NCBI GenBank assembly: GCA_034096865.1
Contig: JAWQFJ010001213.1
Span: 18,736 to 82,735 of the forward strand
DNA: 64,000 nucleotides
Reading direction: 5' to 3'
From: Theodoxus fluviatilis
Taxonomy: Eukaryota; Mollusca; Gastropoda; Cycloneritida; Neritidae
In this document: piece after piece, positions 46,766 through 57,827 of the stretch
Position numbering within the stretch: position 1 is the first letter of the stretch
Layout: every line of letters starts with the position of its first letter
Position numbers and translations under genes: made by a program
Notes under the pieces: model-generated
Database searches by the model: none
What the model saw: only the letters and a program-made list of their open reading frames with translations
Told to the model about the DNA's origin: nothing

Positions 46766-47405
46766 ATGCTCCAAGACAGTAACCAAGACGATTCTTGAAG
46801 ACAACTCTCCAAAACCACTAAGAGAATTTTCCCAGGCGAAATGGCCAACGGTGTCAGGTTCTCAACACTTTTCCCGTGTGCCCATCACGTGGTTCTGACT
46901 CAAGAACACTTATCTGCAATCACTCCCTGGGAGACTGATTCCTCGTCTCGGTCCACGGAGCGCTGTAAGTGCACTGTGTTGTGGAGCCAGTGCCTTGCAA
47001 GTGCGCTCACATGCGTACGTTCACACATGCACGACACTTGGAAGCGCTGCACCAGACTACGAGCTAAAACGTCCGACTAGAAAACAGCAGCGTGCACCAG
47101 CACAGATGGACCCGACCTGCAATGCACACTGAAATTTACACTGAATGAATGAACAGTAACAGACATCAGAGCAGTTATGAAATTTCGTTGATGAATCTAC
47201 ACTTACAGAAATGTACACAGCGATTTACAATGAAACAAATCTTCACCGACATATGTAGGCTACTGACGTCTTGGCAAACAGCGATTTACAATGTCACAGA
47301 TCGTTCAGACAGAGGTCTACGTTGACATCTATAACCAGAGAGCGGATTACACTGACTTGAATTTACACAGAGGCCACACTAACGTGACATACCGATGATA
47401 ACGCT
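46766..47405. other. Non-coding spacer
   Basis: No supported gene. Words like TTTACACTGA recur irregularly between 47120 and 47370. Confidence 0.35.
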
Positions 47406-47409
47406 CAGC

Positions 47410-47806
47410 TCAGACCGCACCCGCCACTCCGCCTGACTGACTTCGCACGCCCGGGGAGTTATGCCAAGATCCGGCCGCGTTAATGTATCTGCGTTTTGTG
47501 ACAAACGTCTTGCTCGGCGGTACTGTACTCCATGCACCTTAACGGTCCGCGTGATTCGGATGTAATCTTAAGCTAAACGACGTTCCGAATGTTTCCGACT
47601 TCGACCATTTCAGCAGCGCCAATAAACGTCGTTTAGCTTAAGATTACACCCGAATCACGCGGACCTTTGAGGTGCATGGAGTACAGTACCGCCGACCAAG
47701 ACGTTTGTCACAAGAAGCTGATTTATTAACGCGGCCGGATCTTAGCAAAACTCCCCGGGCGTGCGAAGTCAGTCAGGCGGAGTGGCGGCTGCGGTCTCGT
47801 TCTCGT
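47410..47806. mobile_element. Foldback/MITE-like palindrome, ~180-bp arms
   Basis: The left arm (about 47410-47590) and right arm (about 47622-47806) are near-identical reverse complements, from the outer GAGACCGCA.CCGCCACTCC end to the inner TAAGCTAAACGACGTT. The spacer is only about 30 bp. Small indels (GTATCTGCGTTTTG versus AAATCAGCTTCTTG) show some divergence. There is no coding sequence and no target duplication was resolved. Confidence 0.75.
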
Positions 47807-48167
47807 TCAAATGCCGAGATTCAAAATTTCCGATCTGACAGAGTACCTCAGGTACAGTGGCCGAAAATGTTGCCGATAACGACCATTTCAGCGCCACTGA
47901 GGGCATATCACAAGCCCTTATTGCACGAGCCTCCACACTGACTTGCAATTGCACCAACACAGACCATGCTGACAGACGTGACGTAAAACCTGTTGGAGAG
48001 GAGGGCCTCGATCTCTCTTTCAAGCCATCAAAGCCATATCACAAGCCCCCATTGCGGGGCAGCAGTACAGACTCGTGCATATGAGTCAAGCTGACAATTT
48101 AGGTGCTGTGTACATTTAGCTCATGTTGCCCAAACCCTCCTTGAGATTTTTATCCCATGTTTACCCC
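47807..48167. other. Non-coding; short imperfect duplication
   Basis: Two related phrases (CATATCACAAGCCCTTATTG at 47906 and CATATCACAAGCCCCCATTG at 48035) are about 130 bp apart. No gene. Confidence 0.35.
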
Positions 48168-48362
48168 CTGTGGGTTGGCGGTAAGAATAGACGCCCCACG
48201 CCTCCCTACCCGATTTATGAAAGGCACACACCTCGGAAAATCGATACCTCATTTGCTCTTGCGGTAATAAACTCTAGTGATTTTGTAGTCATTGGTCTTA
48301 GATAGCCTACAGGGGCTAATGGGCCATAAAACACCATGCATTCATTCATTCATCCATCATTT
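48168..48362 (+). mobile_element. SINE/LINE 3'-tail copy A
   Basis: Runs from TGTGGGTTGGCGGTAAGAAT through AATAAACTCTAGTGATTTTG to GATAGCCTACAGGGGCTAAT plus GGGCC and ends in CATTCATTCATTC. The stem-loop and short microsatellite tail define a family repeated at least eight more times to 55 kb. Confidence 0.65.
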
Positions 48363-48860
48363 CCATTCCCACATGTTAACACAAAAGGAAACCCCGGTGA
48401 CTAATTCAGATTCGTTGCCTGAAACCTCAGCCACGTAGCCCGCCCAATTGTTTACACAGCTCAATGTCAAGGTACTGCGGCAAGTTAGGATGATTTCACT
48501 GTGGGGGACACGACAATAATGCTCTAGACTGTGCTAGCGTGTGAGTCTGTTCCACTCGGACGCTAACACAGCTGTCCTAGCATCGCTGTCCCGTCTGCAA
48601 AGCATACTGGCTGAGAGAGAGCCGTAACCTCTGGGGCTATTCAGGGGGAGAAAATAAATGATCGAACTGTCCTAATGTTCTCGTGACCGGAAGCGATTAC
48701 CCAGGGCAGGCACTTCACTCATACGATGTTCCACTTGACCTGACCAGAGTGAGATCCACGTGGCAATCAATACTGCAAGCAGGCACAACAAGTTGCCCCC
48801 ACTTCCTGGTCATTGAGCGCTTCTGTGAACTCTGGTTTCCTTTGTTGAGTTAGCGTTTGT

Positions 48861-49062
<202 letters not shown>

Positions 49063-49404
49063 GAGCTATCTGTCAGAATGTAGATGAATGCCATGGGAGG
49101 CCATAAGTAGTGGGAGTGCTTACGGATTAGAAAAAGTGTCAGGAAATGAACTATGGACAAGCTTTGCAAAGGAACTATAGGACTGTAGGCTGACTACTGG
49201 AGACGTTATCCCAGTCTAGCTTCCCCCCTCCCATCCCCCCATCACTTGCAGCATATGCCGCGATTACCAGGATAAGAGTTAGACGTAGATGCGTTTCACA
49301 TAATCCAAGACTGTGCAACTTGTCCCTCTAAATAAACAGATGTCCACCACCTCATTCTATAGATAAAAGACATTGTGTTCAATGCAAAGCTTGTGCTTTG
49401 GTAC

Positions 49405-49452
<48 letters not shown>

Positions 49453-50600
49453 AACACACACACACACACACGCGCGCGCGCGCGTTTTCATTTTGAAATG
49501 CACTAAAAGGCAAGAGAGGAATCATGGGGGCAAGATCTTAATTTTGACGTTTCTAGTTTGGGTACCGCTACTAAATAGGGAGGAAAGGAGGGTGAAATGG
49601 ATTCAATCTCTGGAATAGAGACATAGGGAATCATTTGAGGGAGAACATGGGTCCACCTGAAAGGATGAAACAAACTATCGGGACGTGTACAGGGATGGAT
49701 GCAATATGGATTGGATTAGATAAAAGTAGAATGATGCCATGGCTAACAGCTTTGTACTCTTTCTTGAGGTGTGGTGGCCTTGAAAAGGGCCGTCGGAAAG
49801 TGTTTCCGCTCTTCAACCAAACCTATCAGTCAGGAGGTGGAAGTAAAAATTGAGATAAAATCTAAAATCGGGAAGGTGTACGAAGCTGTAATATAATACA
49901 CATCGAACACATCGATTGCCATCTGCATTAGCATGCGCTCGTCTGGCAACAGCAGATGTTGGAAGTTCGCAGCTTTGTACCTGGTAGAGCCCTTCTCGGC
50001 TGCATAGGCTGCTCTCTCCCTTCCCCCATTCCCGGGCAGGATCCCGGAGGGCGACCTGGTACCCCATATTTATACATATGCCTACATTTAAAAGTTTTGT
50101 CAGGCCGACTGGGACGGCAGAGCTCATAACAAACTACATGAAATTACTTCTGTGTGGTGTGAGTGACTCCCATTCTTGTTCACTAGAGACTTCGCCTGCC
50201 AGCAAAGCAGTATCTAGCACAGTTGACATCATGTGATGGAAGGATTTTGTCCGAAAAATTCAAGTGAGGGTCACATGAGAGGCTTTTGGGATAGCCCATC
50301 TGCTCCCTGACATACGCCGTTAAAGTAGTTCTAAGACTATTTCGCACAAAACTCATAACTTACTCTTGTTGAGGCAATAAACAAGCGTTTATTCGAGAAA
50401 ATAAAATGTTTGTGTTGAAATGTAAACAAGTTTTGACATCTGAATGATTTCTGTAAAAAGTGGAGAACAAAACAGTATCAGAACGAGCTATTTTGGCGCA
50501 ATGCTGTAATACGTAGGGTCAAGTCTATTACGCATTCATTGCAAACTGTGCCAGAGTCAATACTGACTCAGGTTCACAGAATGAGTGACTCCCTCCCCTA
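49063..50600. other. Non-coding region
   Basis: Holds one (CA)n at 49408-49485 ending in CGCGCG. The remainder is without recognisable genes or repeats. Confidence 0.4.
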
Positions 50601-50606
50601 TCACTT

Positions 50607-51000
50607 ACAAGGTGAGAAGAACTCGTGCTCTGCCGTTCCCGGATCGGCCGCTCTGTTCTGACCCACTCCTATTTGTTGCGGTCGGAGCCTCCACCGGAGT
50701 GCCGCACCTGCCAGTGCAGGCTCACCATGCGGCACGTTCTGGTGGAGTGCCTTCGACTTGTTCATCTACGGAGTGGGTCTGGATCAGACATTTTAAAAGA
50801 TCCTCTTGCTGTGATAAAATTTGATAGATTCTGAGTTTTATTCTCGTCTTTGAGTCGTACTATGTCTTTATTGATTTCGATATTTCTCCATTTACCTCTT
50901 CTGAGGTAATCTTCTAAATCAAAATTTATATCTCATCGAATTACACTTTAGCCTTGTATGGTCTTCACAGTTGATGGGTCCTTGGGCTCCATCCATCCAC
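50607..51000 (+). pseudogene. 3' end of a LINE: zinc-knuckle C-terminus and 3' UTR
   Basis: A plus-strand frame ending at 50832 encodes LCRSRIGRSVLTHSYLLRSE followed by PPPECRTCQCRLTMRHVLVEC. This is the RxRIGH-like segment and CX2C...H...C motif found at the C-terminus of many LINE ORF2 proteins. It continues as an AT-rich 3' UTR into CTCCATCCATCCACCC near 50980-51000. A second, more decayed copy of the same end lies at 54990-55330. 5'-truncated and not active. Confidence 0.65.
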
Positions 51001-51220
51001 CCCTAAGCGCTTTGTAAGCAACTGGGGATCGATATATGAATTTTGCTCTGGCGGTTTCTGTGAATTTTCGTCAATGGAGGATTTACATAGCCCACGCGGG
51101 CTTAGGTTCGAGTAACTCTGCCCATATCTCATAGCTTTCATGTAACTTAATATGAATCGTACTAGAATCCGCTGTCTGAGGTATGTTTATGCATTAATGA
51201 AAGTGGATGTTTATCAACGT

Positions 51221-51276
51221 TGTGGCCTTATATAGCCTACAAGGCTGATAGGCCCTTAAACTTCATCCATTCATCC
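51221..51276 (+). mobile_element. SINE/LINE 3'-tail copy B
   Basis: TGGCCTTATATAGCCTACAA then GGCTGATAGGCCCTTAAAC and CATCCATTCATCC. Confidence 0.6.
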
Positions 51277-51282
51277 TCGTCG

Positions 51283-51700
51283 TTGCTTAGTTACGCGACT
51301 GAGCCAGATTATATTCGTCTTGGCGTGTCACATTATGTCAGTCGCGAAGCCGCCAGAGCGTGGAGTATGTCGCAAACGGTTCTCGATTATTCTAGAAAGC
51401 CTGTAAAAAGGATATAAGGTGCAACGAAGCGAAACGCGAGAGGCAACGTGACAGATAAGGTGAGAGCTTGAGAAGATAAATGAGTGTGATCGAGTCCTCA
51501 TGAGCATCGTGCCTAGAGTGAGGTTGTTAATGTTATGGTCATGCTGATTACTGATTGTCACCACTGTGTATCGACCAGTGCATGAATAAAGTTTTATCGA
51601 AAACGACCACCGGATTTTGCGAACTTTTTCGACTTCCTGGCGCAAGCTAGAAGAACCCCCGTATTAACTGGACTTTGCGAATGAGACAAGTGCAATTAAA
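51283..51700 (+). mobile_element. 5'-truncated LTR of the same gypsy family
   Basis: Shares with the 13.1-13.56-kb LTR the phrases GTCACATTATGTCAGTCG, GATAAGGTGAGAGCTT, CGAGTCCTC, CACTGTGTATCGACCAGTG, TGAATAAAGTTTTATC (AATAAA at 51585-51590), AACGACCACCGG and AAGCTAGAAGAACCCCCGTA. The 5' third is missing; it abuts tail copy B directly. Confidence 0.65.
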
Positions 51701-51820
51701 ACATGTACATACACATTCAGTGGCACCACAAACATGTAAGTAGTTTCGGTTTATTTATTTGATAAATGTACAGAGACTGATATCACACAGGTCGCGACCC
51801 TGCTTTTGTCCTATTATCTA

Positions 51821-51938
51821 GGATGGATGGATGGATGGATGGATGGATGGATGGATGGATGGATGGATGGATGGATGGATGGATGGATGGATGGAACTTT
51901 TATGGCCTATATATCAGCCTTTGTTGGCTAGTTAACGG
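51821..51938 (-). mobile_element. SINE/LINE 3'-tail copy C (reverse) with (GGAT)n
   Basis: A pure GGAT run (51821-51893) is followed by AACTTTTATGGCCTATATAT and CAGCCTTTGTTGGCTA, the reverse complement of the family stem-loop. The microsatellite is thus the expanded terminal (ATCC)n of a minus-strand insertion. Confidence 0.65.
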
Positions 51939-52019
51939 TATTATTGATCACAAAAAAAGTATCAGAGTTAGTTAGAAAAAGATTAAATCAAGTACTGTTT
52001 CCCATCTTATTTGCCTTTT

Positions 52020-52235
52020 TCGAATCTCCTAGGGAGGGAAACAAGGTGGGCCGGTTCTCATTCCTAACTCATTTTAAACTCCAGGAATTTAGTTACACGA
52101 TTCGTAAAAAGCGAATAACTAGGGACATTGTGTTTTGAATTACGCTTACTTGGAACTATTCTAGTGATGTTCGTGCTTAATGGCCTTGCATAGCCTACAA
52201 AGGCTGATAGACCGTAAAACTCCATCCAACCAAGA
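52020..52235 (+). mobile_element. SINE/LINE 3'-tail copy D
   Basis: GATTCGTAAAAAGCGAATAA, CTAGTGATGTTCGTGCTTAA, then TGGCCTTGCATAGCCTACAA and AGGCTGATAGACC, ending CCATCCAACC. Confidence 0.6.
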
Positions 52236-52431
52236 ATTAAGTGTCTGTCGCCGGTAGGAAATTTATGTCAACCCTCGCCACAGCTTCTTGAAATTCACGC
52301 ATCTCTTTCAAACTGCCCATTTTCTCCCTGCTTTAAGCTGGTTTCTAAGGACCAATAGCAAACCTGTCATCAGTTCTCTTGGTAAGCAAATGTAAATCGG
52401 TCTTTCTGCTTTTGTCCCGATTACTTTCTCG

Positions 52432-52606
52432 TGTGGGTTGGAGGTCAGAATAGACTCACCGTGTCTCCCTACGAGATTCGTATGAGGCGAATAACTTGGG
52501 ACACAGTGACTTTATTTGCGTCTACTCTTGAACTAGATGTTCGTGCTTGGTGGCCTTAAATAGCCTACAAAGGCTGATAGACTGTACAAATGCATCCATC
52601 CATTAT
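52432..52606 (+). mobile_element. SINE/LINE 3'-tail copy E
   Basis: Begins GTGTGGGTTGGAGGTCAGAA and ends in CATCCATCCATT after AATAGCCTACAAAGGCTGAT. The 28-bp minisatellite starts 25 bp downstream. Confidence 0.65.
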
Positions 52607-52632
52607 ATCAGGTTTGTTTCATCCTATCATGT

Positions 52633-53612
52633 CCTTGTGGGTTGGGGGTGAGAGTAGACCCACTGTGGGTTGGGGGTGAGAGTAGACCCACTGTGGGTTG
52701 GGGGTGAGAGTAGACCCACTGTGAGTTGGGGGTAAGAGTAGACCCCCTGTGGGTTGGGGGTGAGAGTAGACCCAGTGTGGGTTGGGGGTAAGAGTAGACC
52801 CCCTGTGGGTTGGGGGTGAGAGTAGACCCAGTGTGGGTTGGGGGTGAGAGTAGACCCCCATGTGGGTTGGGGGTGAGAGTAGACCCGGTGTGGGTTGGGG
52901 GTGAGAGTAGACCCAGTGTGGGTTGGGGGTGAGAGTAGACCCCCTGTGGGTTGGGGGTGAGAGTAGACCCAGTGTGGGTTGGGGGTGAGAGTAGACCCAG
53001 TGTGGGTTGGGGGTAAGAGTAGACCCACTGTGGGTTGGGGGTGAGAGTAGACCCCCTGTGGGTTGGGGGTGAGAGTAGACCCACTGTGGGTTGGGGGTGA
53101 GAGTAGACCCACTGTGGGTTGGGGGTGAGAGTAGACCCACTGTGGGTTGGGGGTGAGAGTAGACCCACTGTGGGTTGGGGGTGAGAGTAGACCCACTGTG
53201 GGTTGGGGGTGAGAGTAGACCCCCTGTGGGTTGGGGGTGAGAGTAGACCCACTGTGGGTTGGGGGTGAGAGTAGACCCACTGTGGGTTGGGGGTGAGAGT
53301 AGACCCACTGTGGGTTGGGGGTGAGAGTAGACCCCCTGTGGGTTGGGGGTGAGAGTAGACCCCCGTGGGTTGGGGGTGAGAGTAGACCCCCTGTGGGTTG
53401 GGGGTGAGAGTAGACCCCCTGTGGGTTGGGGGTGAGAGTAGACCCAGTGTGGGTTGGGGGTGAGAGTAGACCCCCCGTGGGTTGGGGGTGAGAGTAGACC
53501 CAGTGTGGGTTGGGGGTGAGAGTAGACCCAGTGTGGGTTGGGGGTGAGAGTAGACCCAGTGTGGGTTGGGGGTGAGAGTAGACCCAGTGTGGGTTGGGGG
53601 TGAGAGTAGACC
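52633..53612 (+). repeat. 28-bp minisatellite (GTGGGTTGGGGGTGAGAGTAGACCCACT type)
   Basis: About 35 head-to-tail copies of a 28-bp unit that opens GTGGGTTGGGGGTGAGAG and closes TAGACCCAC. GTGGGT and ACCCAC make each unit a potential hairpin. Variation is mainly at the hinge (CCCACTG, CCCAGTG, CCCCCTG) and GTGAG/GTAAG. The unit is the same sequence that starts the 3'-tail family (compare copies E and G), and the array runs directly into such a tail (copy F). The reverse strand stays open for over 340 codons; an artefact. Confidence 0.95.
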
Positions 53613-53776
53613 CACCTCTGCGCAATTCGCCCAAGGCAAATAGTTGGAGAAATCGTGACCTGACTTGGGCTTACTCTAATCAGTTTAATCGATTTCGTGA
53701 TTAATGGCCTTACGTAGCCCACAAGGCTGATAGGCGGAAAAAACATTCATTCATTCATTCATTCATTCATTCATAT
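53613..53776 (+). mobile_element. SINE/LINE 3'-tail copy F, downstream of its own expanded 28-mer
   Basis: GGCAAATAGTTGGAGAAATC, GTGACCTGACTTGGGCTTAC, TTAATGGCCTTACGTAGCCC, ACAAGGCTGATAGGC and a (CATT)n tail. The first base pairs continue the last minisatellite unit. Confidence 0.65.
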
Positions 53777-54127
53777 CTACTGAAAGGACGAAAACTGTTC
53801 TTATCCGCCTGTCACATTCTACAGCAGCACCATGAACCAAGTCACATTTAGAAGAGGCTGGCCTGGGTTCCCAAGCCTAGAGGCCGCCGTCAATAATGGC
53901 TCCGCCAAGAGCTGTGACAATGCCGACAGCGAGGTTGGATAAGGAGACCACAGCACAGAGTTGTTGGATTGCTGCATGCCTTCCAGGTGGACGGGCATCC
54001 AGAATGGGACAGACGGAGTTTTGCGTCTGAAACTTTTCATTCCGTTATTAAATTCACTCTGTAGTCTTTTCGTCGTCTTAGAGCCCCTCTGTAGGTGGGG
54101 TGGTGGTGGTGGTGTGTGTCTCAATTT
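53777..54127. other. Non-coding spacer
   Basis: Open on the minus strand for about 100 codons without a recognised domain; ends in a (GGT)n run at 54095-54112. Confidence 0.35.
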
Positions 54128-54250
54128 TAACTAGGGATATCGTGACTTGGTTTGCGCTTACTCTTAAACTATTCTACTAATTTTCGTGTTTAATGGCCTT
54201 ACATAGCCTACACAGGTTGATAGGCGGCAACACGTCTTCCATCCATCGTC
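54128..54250 (+). mobile_element. SINE/LINE 3'-tail copy G0
   Basis: CTAGGGATATCGTGACTTGG, TACATAGCCTACACAGGTTG and ATAGGCGG followed by TTCCATCCATCG. Confidence 0.6.
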
Positions 54251-54384
54251 GTCTTTGAGAACCATAGGGTCCCGTTTTTGGTATGTTATCTGGTATGTGT
54301 GTGTGCCGACTCGCTGCTGTGCATTTTCTGTTAGAGAGCTCCATCAAGCCAGAGCTTCTCGAGTTGAGTCATCCTCCTATGATG

Positions 54385-54625
54385 CCCCCTGTGGGTTGGG
54401 GATCAGAATACACCCACGGAGTTCCTCTATGCGACTCATTAGAGGCGAATAGCTAGGGTCGTCGTGACTTGATTCGCGTTTACTTTAACCTATTCTGGTG
54501 AGTTAATGGCCTTACAAAGCCTACGAAGGCCGAGAGGCCGTAAATGTCCTTCCATCTATCCACCCGTCCATCCATCCAACCACCCACCCATCCATCCACC
54601 TACCCATCCACCCACCCACCCACCT
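54385..54625 (+). mobile_element. SINE/LINE 3'-tail copy G
   Basis: Begins CCTGTGGGTTGGGGATCAGA and passes GACTCATTAGAGGCGAATAG to AAAGCCTACGAAGGCCGAGA plus GGCCG, then a (CCAT/CCAC)n tail to 54625. Confidence 0.65.
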
Positions 54626-54759
54626 ACCCATACATGGAGATGGAGACAGGAAAGAAAGTCGCTTACAATGTTATTTTGTTGTACAGGAAATTCCGTTTTC
54701 CCCCAATGTATAGGAGAAAAGCTTTCCTGTGATGATTCAGTGGTGAAGATGGCTTTTTC

Positions 54760-54960
54760 CTATTGTGGGTTCGGGATAAGAATTGACCCACCGCGTCTCC
54801 CTACTCGATTCGTAAGAGGCGAATAACTAGGGACACCGTGACTGGATTACGTTTACTCTAAACTGTTCTAGTGATTTTCGTGCTTAATGGCCTTACATAG
54901 CCTACAAAGGCTGATAGGCCGTAAAACACTATCCATCCATCCATCCATTCACTCATTCAC
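54760..54960 (+). mobile_element. SINE/LINE 3'-tail copy H
   Basis: TGTGGGTTCGGGATAAGAAT, TCGTAAGAGGCGAATAACTA, ATAGCCTACAAAGGCTGATA plus GGCC, ending (ATCC)n to 54948. Confidence 0.65.
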
Positions 54961-54984
54961 GAAATTCTCTTCCCAACAAATGCT

Positions 54985-55332
54985 GTAATGATAAACAGGG
55001 ACGACAGACGCAATGTCCGCCAGGGTGCCATGCCTGCAGAACTGCAGGCTCACCATGCGGCACAATCTGGTGGAGTCTCTCTGATTTGCGCATTTGATAA
55101 GTGGGTCCAATAGTCTTTCAGATATTTTCAACCGTTCAAAACCTGACCATTTTTCGGTGAAGATTGAATTTATATATATAACTATGTCTGGTTTGCTGTG
55201 TATTCCCTGTTTTAACCTCTTTTAAGGTTAACTTTTACCTGAATATTTTAAAATTTAAAGAATAAAAAACTTGAAGCTCGAGATAACCTACCAGACTGGC
55301 CTTTAAACATCATCCATCCATCCATCCTACAT
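54985..55332 (+). pseudogene. Second LINE 3' end, decayed
   Basis: Contains CTGCAGGCTCACCATGCGGC and ATCTGGTGGAGT, matching the zinc-knuckle coding DNA at 50707-50750. It continues through an AT-rich UTR with TTTTAACCTCTTTTAAGGTT to ACTGGCCTTTAAACATCATC and CATCCATCC. Frames are broken. Confidence 0.55.
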
Positions 55333-56180
55333 AAAGTAATCAGTCCGTCAGAAGTTGACATGCCCAAACGCGCCACTGCTTAATTAAAACGATGCAAACT
55401 GCATGGAAATTGAGGCTGCCAAACCAGCTTCTGCAAAATTGGCTACCATGCAGGTCATTGCAAGTGTTTGGATTTATTTAAAAAAACTTTCTAAGGAAAA
55501 CAAGTAATTCAGGAAATGAAAGAAATGTGTCTCCCTCCACTATCAACATTCCTTTTGAGGGGATGCATGTCGCTAGAGAAGTTAGTTAGAAACTGAATTT
55601 GGCTTGAAATAAATCGACATCGACGGTGCGCGCTATCTTCCGACTTCCACGTTCGCAGACGATTAAACAAAAACAGGAAAACGTGCAGCAGGTCTTTCAA
55701 CAGAGGCTCTTTGCTGGCGAGCCCACAGTGAGGGTTCGCGCTTTTCCTGTGACCGCTGGAGCATCGAGATGTTTCTGCTGCTTTGATGCAGTCACGTGGC
55801 CCTTGGCGTGTATACAAAAACACAATGCTGACTCACTACTCAGTTGCTGATGGAGCTGCTTGTCTCCAACGGGAGAGAACGTTCATCGATTTCCTTCCAC
55901 GCCCTGCACAGCAAAAATACTCACACGGGTACGTGGTTCTGGTATTATTCTGCACGGAATGGGATGGTTTGCATGCTTACAAGTGTCGCAGTATGCGATA
56001 TGCTCTACGCTTTCTGATCACAAGCGATGCAAATGTTTCATTCATGCATAGAGAACGATATATCGAAGAGGGGTAGGGTTTGCTGGCAGACTTAGAAAGC
56101 TCGACATGGATGACGAGAGCTTGAGTGCAGTCTGGAATGTCTTGGTGCAGCTTGTTGCTGTGCCTCCCATTCGGGGGGCA

Positions 56181-56183
<3 letters not shown>
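55333..56183. other. Non-coding region
   Basis: No recognised gene or repeat; open frames of about 100 codons on both strands overlap and lack domains. Confidence 0.35.

Positions 56184-56242
<59 letters not shown>
56184..56242. repeat. (GT)n microsatellite
   Basis: Pure GT run. Confidence 0.95.
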
Positions 56243-56245
<3 letters not shown>

Positions 56246-56602
56246 ACGGGGATCCACAAAAACGAAATAAAACAGGTCCCGGGTTACTTACATGTCTTTA
56301 TATTTCAACATAAAACATGCCCGTAACAGGGGTAGAAAATAAAAATAAAAATAAAAAGAATGTTACATTGGTATATGGTTGAAACACAACATCCTCAATA
56401 ACCCAATCTTATAAAATTACATCTACTCTTCACCTACTCAACTCCCAACGGGGAAAATGAAAAAGCACAATCTCTCTCTCTCTCCACATTTGAATATTTT
56501 GCCTCAAGGGCTGAATGTAAGAAAGGCACTACTGCCTAATTCACTACCCTTGTAAAATAAAGTTCGTTCGTTCGTTCGTTCGTTCTCTCTCTCTCTCTCT
56601 CT
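56243..56602 (+). mobile_element. Possible LINE/SINE 3' end with (GTTC)n tail
   Basis: An A/T-rich segment with (AAAAAT)n near 56335-56360 leads to CTACTGCCTAATTCACTACC, TTGTAAAATAAA and then (GTTC)n and (TC)n. An AATAAA followed by a 4-bp repeat is typical of LINE 3' ends. No coding part. Confidence 0.4.
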
Positions 56603-57543
56603 GCCCGTCTCCGCTGTGTGTGGAGCCGATCTTTTCTCTTCGTCTGCTTCTCTCTTCTGTGCTTCGTCTTCCTCCACTCTCTTCTTCGTCTGCTTCACTC
56701 TTCGGTGCTTCGCCCTCCTCTTCTCTCTTATTCTTACTCAGCAGGCGGACCGATCTCTATCTTCTATCTTCTCTCAGTAGGCGGACTAATCTCTTCTCCT
56801 CGTCTGCTTCTCTTCTGTCTCTGCTCTCAGTAGGCGGACCGATCTCTTCTTCTCTCCTCTCAGTAGGCGGACTAATCTCTGTCCCCTTGCCCTCTCCGTA
56901 GGCAGACTGATCGCTGTCTTCTTGCTCTCTAACATAGCTATCTTCTCACAACCAATTCACGACCCACCTTTACTCACTATTACTCACACCTCAGAGCGAA
57001 CACCGCTCATCACCCAGGGGCAGCACTCAACTCCCATTTACTCCAAACCTTCCACTTCCATCTGTACACAGTGGTCGGACTACCAACCCCTCCAGCAAAA
57101 ACCAAGTCTCTCTCAGGTGAGATACTTCCGAAAACCTATTTCCCCATTACAGTGTGTGTGTGTGTGCGTGCATGCGTGGGCGCGCACGTGCGTGTGCATG
57201 CGTGTGTGTGTCTGTGTGCGTGTGGTGTGTGTGAGCGTGTGTGTGTGGGTGCGTGCGTCGGATATTTCGAACTCACCCCCAAGGAGACCAGATTGAGACT
57301 GTGTGTGTGTGTGTGTGCGTGCGTGCGTGTATGCCTTTTAAGACAGTTCGTGTTTACAGTATATTCATTTGAATATAAATAACATTTTCTTTTTCACTGA
57401 AAATGCTTTTTTACTTAGTCTAAGTTATTATAGGGAAAATGGGACAGCATGCAGTTTGTTGTTTACCTTCGATTTCTTTCTTTCAGGATCGACAACAGGG
57501 AAGAAACAAAAGTCGGTCGGGTTACCGTGTCCACGAGGTGTTT
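56603..57543. other. Pyrimidine-rich region with GTAGGCGGAC repeats and (GT)n
   Basis: AGTAGGCGGAC or a variant recurs five times (56738, 56775, 56829, 56860, 56896) in TCTTC-rich sequence. Degenerate GT/GC microsatellites lie at 57151-57330. A 45-bp phrase near 57438-57484 also occurs at 32848-32892 (GGGACAGCA..CAGTTTGTTG and GATTTCTTTCTTT), marking a dispersed repeat. Confidence 0.5.
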
Positions 57544-57547
57544 TTTT

Positions 57548-57827
57548 CCCTCTCTCTCTGTCTCTCTCTCTCTGTGTCTCTCTGTCTCTGTCTCTCTCTG
57601 TGTGTCTATCTCTCTCTCTCTGTCTATCTCTCTCTCTGTGTCTCTCTCTCTCTCTCACTCCCTCTCTCTCTGTCTCTCTCTCTCTCTGTGTGTCTCTCTC
57701 TGTCTCTCTCTCTCTCTCTGTGTGTCTCTCTCTCTCTCTGTCTCTCTCTCCCTCTCTCTCTATCTCTCTCTCTGTCTATCTCTCTCTCTGTCTCTCTCTC
57801 TCTGTCTCTCTCTCTCTCTCTCTCTAG
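57548..57827. repeat. (CT)n/(CTGT)n microsatellite
   Basis: CTCTCT with TGTC interruptions throughout. Open frames are artefacts. Confidence 0.96.

Noticed and set aside
52608..53746. Three overlapping minus-strand frames of 335-375 codons (THTGSTLTPNPHWVYS-type)
   Set aside because: All three are frames of the 28-bp minisatellite, which has no stop in any of them.
54949..55131. Minus-strand frame at the second LINE end
   Set aside because: The same DNA aligns on the plus strand with the zinc-knuckle end of the LINE at 50.7 kb.
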